A DNA stretch of 35,375 nucleotides, taken from contig JAFYCC010000011.1 in assembly GCA_017539885.1 (NCBI GenBank), forward strand, positions 1 through 35,375, read 5' to 3'. Below the pieces are notes generated by a model. The model was given only the letters and a program-made list of their open reading frames with translations, was not told where the DNA came from and searched no databases. Shown here piece by piece: positions 30,889-35,375 of this stretch. The stretch's first letter is position 1; every line of letters begins with the position of its first letter. A program made the position numbers and the translations under genes. The stretch is from Oscillospiraceae bacterium (lineage in GTDB: Bacteria; Bacillota_A; Clostridia; Oscillospirales; Oscillospiraceae).

Positions 30889-31893
30889 ATGATCGTAGTT
30901 CTGAAACCGGGCGCCTCTGAAAAACAGGTGGAGAATCTCTGTCAGTGGTTTGCCAACCGGGGCATCACCGTACACACGTCACTCGGCGAGAGCCACACCG
31001 TGCTTGGACTCATGGGAGACACAACGAAGATCGATACGGATCTTCTGCTTGGGCTGGAGATCATCGAGAGCGTCAAGCGCATCACCGAGCCGTATAAGAG
31101 CGCAAACCGGAAATTCCATCCGGATGACAGCGTCGTGGACGTGTCCGGGGTGAAGATCGGCGGCGGCCATTTTCAGATCATCGCCGGGCCCTGCTCCGTG
31201 GAGTCCGAAGCTCAGATCAGCGCTGTTGCGCAGGCCGTGAAGGCTTCCGGCGCGGGGCTGCTGCGCGGCGGCGCGTTCAAGCCGCGCACGTCTCCCTACT
31301 CCTTCCAGGGCCTCGCGGGCGAGGGACTGCGGCTGCTGTCCCATGCCAAGGCGCAGACCGGTCTGCCCATCGTGACGGAAGTCATGGATATCCACCAGCT
31401 CGACCTGTTCGACGATGTCGATCTCATTCAAGTCGGCGCGAGGAACATGCAGAACTTCGAACTGCTCAAGGAACTCGGCCGCATGCGCCGCCCCGTGCTG
31501 ATCAAGCGGGGCCTGGCCAACACGCTTGAAGAGCTGCTCATGAGCGCGGAATATGTCATGGCAGGCGGAAACGAACAGGTGATCCTATGCGAACGAGGCA
31601 TCCGCACCTTTGAGACGGCGCTTCGCAATACGCTCGACCTGTCCGCGGTGCCGATGCTTCACGAGATGACGCACCTTCCGGTCATCGTCGATCCCAGCCA
31701 CGCAACAGGCATGGCGCGCATGGTCAAGCCCATGGCGCTCGCCGCGGCGGCCTGCGGGGCGGACGGACTGATGATCGAAGTGCACAATGATCCGGCAAAA
31801 GCGCTGTGCGACGGACCGCAGTCCCTGACGCCGGAGCAGTTTGACGACGTAGCGCGCGCCGTGCGCGCCGTTCGGGAGGTCGTGGAGAGATGA
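30889..31893 (+). CDS. aroF: 3-deoxy-7-phosphoheptulonate (DAHP) synthase
   Basis: 334 residues of the type I-beta DAHP synthase family. Residues 1-70 form the ferredoxin-like N-terminal domain that mediates Tyr/Phe feedback in relatives such as the Thermotoga enzyme. The catalytic barrel follows, with [10 protein letters not shown] (about 100), [15 protein letters not shown] (about 125), [19 protein letters not shown] and the metal-binding DPSHATG near 265. It condenses phosphoenolpyruvate and erythrose-4-phosphate as the first step of the shikimate pathway. ATG follows AAGGAGAGACAGAC. The stop overlaps the tyrA start (ATGA). Transcription is controlled by the Tyr leader upstream. Confidence 0.95.
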   Translation: MIVVLKPGASEKQVENLCQWFANRGITVHTSLGESHTVLGLMGDTTKIDTDLLLGLEIIESVKRITEPYKSANRKFHPDDSVVDVSGVKIGGGHFQIIAGPCSVESEAQISAVAQAVKASGAGLLRGGAFKPRTSPYSFQGLAGEGLRLLSHAKAQTGLPIVTEVMDIHQLDLFDDVDLIQVGARNMQNFELLKELGRMRRPVLIKRGLANTLEELLMSAEYVMAGGNEQVILCERGIRTFETALRNTLDLSAVPMLHEMTHLPVIVDPSHATGMARMVKPMALAAAACGADGLMIEVHNDPAKALCDGPQSLTPEQFDDVARAVRAVREVVER

Positions 31894-32720
31894 CGGTCGG
31901 AATCGTCGGACTGGGGCTCATAGGCGGCTCCATGGCCCGCGCCTACAAGACGGCGGGGCATACGGTGCTCGGCGCAGACACGGACAGCGCCATACTGGAA
32001 ATGACCATGCTCGCGGGCGTGACGGACGGCGCGCTGGACGCTTCGTCCATCGGGAAAACAGAACTGATCCTCATCGCGATCTCGCCGAAGGCCTGCGTGG
32101 ACTGGCTGACGGAGAACGCGCAGTACGTGTCGAAGGACACGCTCGTGATCGACCTGTGCGGAGTCAAGCGCGCGGTCTGCGCGCCCTGCTTCGCGCTGGC
32201 AGAAAAGTACGGCTTCACCTACGCCGGCGGCCACCCCATGGCCGGAACGCAGTACTCCGGCTTCAAGTACAGCCGCGCAACATTGTTCAAAGGCGCGCCG
32301 ATGGTCATCGTACCGCCTGCGGGGGCAGATATGACGCTGCTCGAGCGCATCCGGGACGCGCTGCTGCCCGCGCAGTTCGGCCGTTTTTCGGTCACTACGG
32401 CCGAGGCGCACGACCGGATGATCGCATTTACTTCGCAGATGCCGCACGTCATTTCCAACGCCTTTATCAAGAGTCCGACCGCCCGCGCCCATAAGGGCTT
32501 TTCCGCGGGCAGCTACAAGGACCTCACGCGCGTGGCGTGGCTCAACGAGCGGATGTGGACGGAGCTGTTTCTCGACAACGGCGACATGCTGCTCGACGAG
32601 CTGGAGTTCTGCATTCAGGCGCTGAGCGCCTACCGTGACGCCATCCGCGACGGAGACGCGGACACGCTCTGCGCGCTCCTTCGCGAGGGCAGAGAGCGGA
32701 AGGAAGAGGTGGACGGATGA
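31890..32720 (+). CDS. tyrA: prephenate dehydrogenase
   Basis: 276 residues. N-terminal Rossmann motif [14 protein letters not shown], then DLCGVK near 88 and the family signature [13 protein letters not shown] near 110. The dehydrogenase helical domain follows, with [13 protein letters not shown]. Converts prephenate to 4-hydroxyphenylpyruvate for tyrosine synthesis. No C-terminal ACT domain (it ends shortly after the helical domain), so feedback regulation may rest on DAHP synthase and on attenuation. Overlaps both neighbours by four bases (ATGA at each end), indicating tight co-translation. Confidence 0.94.
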   Translation: MTVGIVGLGLIGGSMARAYKTAGHTVLGADTDSAILEMTMLAGVTDGALDASSIGKTELILIAISPKACVDWLTENAQYVSKDTLVIDLCGVKRAVCAPCFALAEKYGFTYAGGHPMAGTQYSGFKYSRATLFKGAPMVIVPPAGADMTLLERIRDALLPAQFGRFSVTTAEAHDRMIAFTSQMPHVISNAFIKSPTARAHKGFSAGSYKDLTRVAWLNERMWTELFLDNGDMLLDELEFCIQALSAYRDAIRDGDADTLCALLREGRERKEEVDG

Positions 32721-33772
32721 GCCGGACGATCCGCGTAAACGCCGGCGGCGGATACGACGTCGTCATCGCGCCCGGCCTGCTGCGCGAGGCGGGGACGCGA
32801 ATCCGGGCAGCCTGCCGGGGGGAAAAACTCTGTCTCGTCACGGACGACAGGGTCGCGGCGCTTTATGCGGACACAGTCGAGGCTTCTGCGCGCGGCGCGG
32901 GTTTCCAGACGGAGCGGTTCGTCTTCCCGCAGGGAGAGGCTTCCAAAACGCCGGAGACCTGGCTGCGCCTCTCGCGCTTTCTCGCTGAGAAAGAGCTCGG
33001 CGGCACGGACGCGGTCGTCGCGCTTGGCGGCGGCGTCACGGGCGACCTCGCCGGCTTCGCCGCCGCGAGCTATCGCCGCGGGATCGGCTTCGTTCAGATG
33101 CCGACTACGCTCCTGGCGGCTGTGGATTCCTCCGTCGGCGGCAAGACGGCAGTGGATCTGCCGGAGGGGAAGAACCTGCTCGGCGCATTCTATCAGCCGC
33201 GTCTTGTGCTCTGCGATACGGATAGCTTCAGGACGCTCGAAAGAAATACGCGCCGCGACGGCTGCGCCGAGATCATCAAATACGCCATGCTGCGCGGTGA
33301 GCCTTTGCTCGAACGGCTGCGCGATCCGGCAAATGCCGACGGCGAGGACGTGATCGCCCGCTGCGTGGAGATCAAAAGCGAGATCGTCGAGCGTGACGAG
33401 CGCGACCGCGGAGAGCGCAAGCTTCTCAATTTCGGCCACACGATCGGTCATGCGGTGGAGCTGATGAGCGGGTTTTCCGTCACGCACGGCTGCGCCGTCG
33501 CCATCGGTATGGCGGCTGTCACGCGCGCCTGCGCGAAGCGGGGCCTCTGCTCTGCGGAAACGGCGGAGACGCTGCTCGATCTGCTGCGGCTGTACGGGCT
33601 GCCGACAGGCACGGAAGTCACTGCGGGAGAACTCGCGAAGGCCATGCGGTCGGACAAAAAACGTGCGGGAGACACGATCGACCTGATCTTGCCGAAACGC
33701 GTCGGGCACTGCGAGATCGTGCCGACGCCGATTGCGGAACTGGAGTCATTCGTTGAAGACGGACTGAGGTGA
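32717..33772 (+). CDS. aroB: 3-dehydroquinate synthase
   Basis: 351 residues. NAD-binding [19 protein letters not shown] (about 103-121), then the stretch [19 protein letters not shown] and later [11 protein letters not shown] near 237 with metal-binding His. Converts DAHP to 3-dehydroquinate with NAD and a divalent metal. The ATG overlaps the tyrA stop; the stop is 4 bases before aroA. Confidence 0.96.
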   Translation: MSRTIRVNAGGGYDVVIAPGLLREAGTRIRAACRGEKLCLVTDDRVAALYADTVEASARGAGFQTERFVFPQGEASKTPETWLRLSRFLAEKELGGTDAVVALGGGVTGDLAGFAAASYRRGIGFVQMPTTLLAAVDSSVGGKTAVDLPEGKNLLGAFYQPRLVLCDTDSFRTLERNTRRDGCAEIIKYAMLRGEPLLERLRDPANADGEDVIARCVEIKSEIVERDERDRGERKLLNFGHTIGHAVELMSGFSVTHGCAVAIGMAAVTRACAKRGLCSAETAETLLDLLRLYGLPTGTEVTAGELAKAMRSDKKRAGDTIDLILPKRVGHCEIVPTPIAELESFVEDGLR

Positions 33773-33776
33773 TCCT

Positions 33777-35030
33777 ATGGAGATCAGCATCCGGGGAAGC
33801 GGCGTCGGCGGTACGGTGCGCGCCATCCCCTCCAAATCGCTCGCGCACCGCATGCTTATCTGCGCATCGCTTGCCGAGGGCGAGAGCGAGGTCGTATGTC
33901 CGGCGCTGAACGCGGATATCGAGGCGACTGCCGTTTGCCTCGGCGCGCTCGGAGCAGGACTGCGGCGCGTCGGAGAGAGCATCTTCGTGCGCCCGCTGCC
34001 AGAAAAAATGTCTGAAGTCTGCTCCGCACCATGCGGCGAGAGCGGCTCGACGCTGCGCTTTCTGCTGCCCGTGGCCTGCGCGCTCGGCCGTGAGGCGACC
34101 TTTACCGGACGGGGCCGTCTGCCGGAGCGTCCGATGGACGCGCTCTGTGCCGCGCTGCGCGCGCACGGAGCATCCGTTTCCGCAGACCGCCTGCCCATCA
34201 GGGTCTCGGGAGGACTGCGCGCCGGGACGGTCTCACTGCCGCACAATGTCTCTTCGCAGTATGTGAGCGGACTGCTCTTCGCACTGGCGTGCCTGCAGGA
34301 GGGCGGCTGCGTCGAGCTTGACGGACCGCCGGAGAGCGCGCCCTATATCGAGCTGACCCGGGACGCGCTCGCGCGCTTCGGCGTGCGTACCGAGCGTGAG
34401 GGAAACAGCTTTCTCGTGCCGGCGGGGCAGAGACTTGTCTCTCCAGGCCGCGTGTTCGTGGAGGGCGACTGGTCGAACGCGGCGTTCTGGCTCTGCGCAG
34501 GCGCGATCGGGGGAGGCAGCATCACGGTAACGGGACTCGATCCCGCCTCACTTCAGGGCGACCGGGCGGTCGTGAAGCTGCTGCGGGAACTCGGCGCGCG
34601 CGTGGAGACGCAGGGAGACGCGGTCACCGTTTATCCCTCTTCGCTGCACGGGATCGAGTTCGACGCGCGGGATGTGCCGGATCTTGTACCCGTGCTCGCG
34701 GTCACGGCGGCTGCGGCTGAGGGCGAGACACGTATCACGGGAGCGAAGAGACTTCGCCTGAAGGAGAGTGACCGGATCGCCACGACGGCGGCGCTCCTGC
34801 GCGCGCTCGGCGCGTCCGTGCGCGAGATGGAGGACGGACTTGTGATAACCGGAGGCGGACTGCGCGGAGGGACGGCAGATGCCAGCGGAGATCACAGGAT
34901 CGCCATGGCGGCCGCTGTGGCGTCCTGCGCCTGTGCCGAACCGGTAAAGATCCTCGGCGCACAGGCCGTGGCAAAAAGCTATCCGGATTTCTTTGCCGAT
35001 TTCGCCGCTCTCGGCGGCACGATTCAGTGA
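33777..35030 (+). CDS. aroA: 3-phosphoshikimate 1-carboxyvinyltransferase (EPSP synthase)
   Basis: 417 residues. SKSLAHRMLICASLAEG near 18-34 supplies the catalytic Lys-Ser and Arg; GESGSTLRFLLPVAC near 88, RPMDAL near 118, the KESDRIATTAALLRALGA motif near 325 and GDHRIAMAAAV near 370 complete the active site. Adds the enolpyruvyl group of PEP to shikimate-3-phosphate. The position-96-type Gly-Glu-Ser-Gly-Ser context matters for glyphosate sensitivity; its class was not assigned. Starts 4 bases after aroB and ends 14 bases before aroC. Confidence 0.96.
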   Translation: MEISIRGSGVGGTVRAIPSKSLAHRMLICASLAEGESEVVCPALNADIEATAVCLGALGAGLRRVGESIFVRPLPEKMSEVCSAPCGESGSTLRFLLPVACALGREATFTGRGRLPERPMDALCAALRAHGASVSADRLPIRVSGGLRAGTVSLPHNVSSQYVSGLLFALACLQEGGCVELDGPPESAPYIELTRDALARFGVRTEREGNSFLVPAGQRLVSPGRVFVEGDWSNAAFWLCAGAIGGGSITVTGLDPASLQGDRAVVKLLRELGARVETQGDAVTVYPSSLHGIEFDARDVPDLVPVLAVTAAAAEGETRITGAKRLRLKESDRIATTAALLRALGASVREMEDGLVITGGGLRGGTADASGDHRIAMAAAVASCACAEPVKILGAQAVAKSYPDFFADFAALGGTIQ

Positions 35031-35044
35031 GGAGGGGAGAACGC

Positions 35045-35375
35045 ATGCCCGTTTTTTTCGGAGAGCATCTGAAGCTGGAGATTTACGGCGCGTCGCACGC
35101 CGCGGAGATCGGCGTACGCGTCGACGGACTGCCTGCCGGCGAACGCGTGGATCCGGCGCAGCTGCAGGCTTTCCTGCAGCACCGGGCACCCGGACACAGT
35201 GCTTTTTCGACGGCGCGGAAAGAGGCGGACGAACCGGCGTTTTTGAGCGGGCTTCCCGACTTCGTTACAGACGGCAGCATGCTCTAGGCGGTGATCCGCA
35301 ATACGGACGTGCGCAGCAGGGACTACGATGAGCTGCGCTCGGTGCCGCGCCCGGGTCACGCAGACTACGCCGCAC
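35045..35375 (+). CDS. aroC: chorismate synthase, 5' part, with an internal TAG codon
   Basis: The frame starts at ATG after GAGGAGGGG and reads MPVFFGEHLKLEIYGASHAA, then VDGLPAGERVD, HRAPGHSAFSTARKEADEP and LSGLPDFVTDGSML, the normal N-terminus of chorismate synthase. At codon 81 (35285-35287) there is a TAG. The same frame then continues AVIRNTDVRSRDYDELRS and VPRPGHADYAA to the window edge, exactly the next conserved block of the family. Homologues usually have a small residue (Cys, Ala, Thr) at the TAG position. The gene is therefore interrupted by a single stop codon (mutation, sequence error or suppression) rather than shortened. The rest lies outside the window. The enzyme makes chorismate from EPSP with reduced FMN. 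Confidence 0.85.

Noticed and set aside
30664..30889. T-box riboswitch in the aro leader
   Set aside because: No T-box consensus and no specifier-loop structure; the Tyr-rich leader peptide explains the terminator better.
35285..35287. Selenocysteine explanation for the aroC stop
   Set aside because: The codon is TAG, not TGA, and chorismate synthase does not use selenocysteine.
1..35375. CRISPR arrays, insertion sequences, tRNA and rRNA genes
   Set aside because: No regularly spaced repeats, transposase frames or RNA gene signatures were seen by eye.

Overview
The window looks like chromosomal DNA from an obligately anaerobic, GC-rich member of the Firmicutes (class Clostridia), probably gut-associated. 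This is inferred from two glycyl radical enzymes with an oxygen-sensitive activase, an S-layer-homology surface protein, strong AGGAGG ribosome-binding sites, sigma-A-type promoters with 17-bp spacers, and a DUF4037/DUF4125 gene pair. Genus cannot be fixed from sequence alone.

Left part (1-6.8 kb). The 3' end of a membrane protein converges on a minus-strand block: a nitroreductase-type domain, a VOC/glyoxalase protein, a 50-residue protein that overlaps the gene before it by 4 bases, and two tandem paralogous FAD-dependent oxidoreductases. A third paralogue lies at 24.9-26.4 kb. Divergent from this block is a tightly packed operon of TPR, DUF4037 and DUF4125 proteins behind a near-consensus promoter.

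Centre (6.8-22.5 kb). This is the accessory core and the best candidate for an undescribed system. A plus-strand operon encodes glycyl radical enzyme 1 (GRE1), one activating enzyme, a cytosolic CapA-like protein, a fumarate-reductase-like flavoprotein with two FMN-binding domains, a URO-D/MtaA-like protein with a zinc-ligand triad, and GRE2. Facing it on the minus strand are ApbE (the flavin transferase that would load the reductase), an ion-transporter-superfamily permease, an iron-sulfur-type flavoprotein and a LysR-type regulator. Together they suggest uptake of a small, probably anionic, organic substrate, radical cleavage or rearrangement by two different GREs, reduction of a C=C bond by the double-FMN enzyme, and a methyl-transfer or decarboxylation step. 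The substrate is not identifiable from sequence.

Right part (23-35.4 kb). Housekeeping and surface genes: an SLH plus phosphodiester-glycosidase exoprotein, the third FAD oxidoreductase, a membrane zinc-ribbon protein with an acidic tail, a YfcE-like phosphodiesterase, a short-chain dehydrogenase, MutY and ThpR. The shikimate/tyrosine operon aroF-tyrA-aroB-aroA-aroC follows. It is preceded by a consensus promoter and a 25-codon leader with four consecutive Tyr codons and a Phe codon, followed by mutually exclusive antiterminator and terminator hairpins, which is classic ribosome-mediated attenuation.

Two genes carry puzzling TAG codons. The chorismate synthase frame has an internal TAG after which conserved aroC sequence continues. 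The VOC and nitroreductase domains lie in one frame separated by a single TAG, with no normal start codon for the complete nitroreductase domain.
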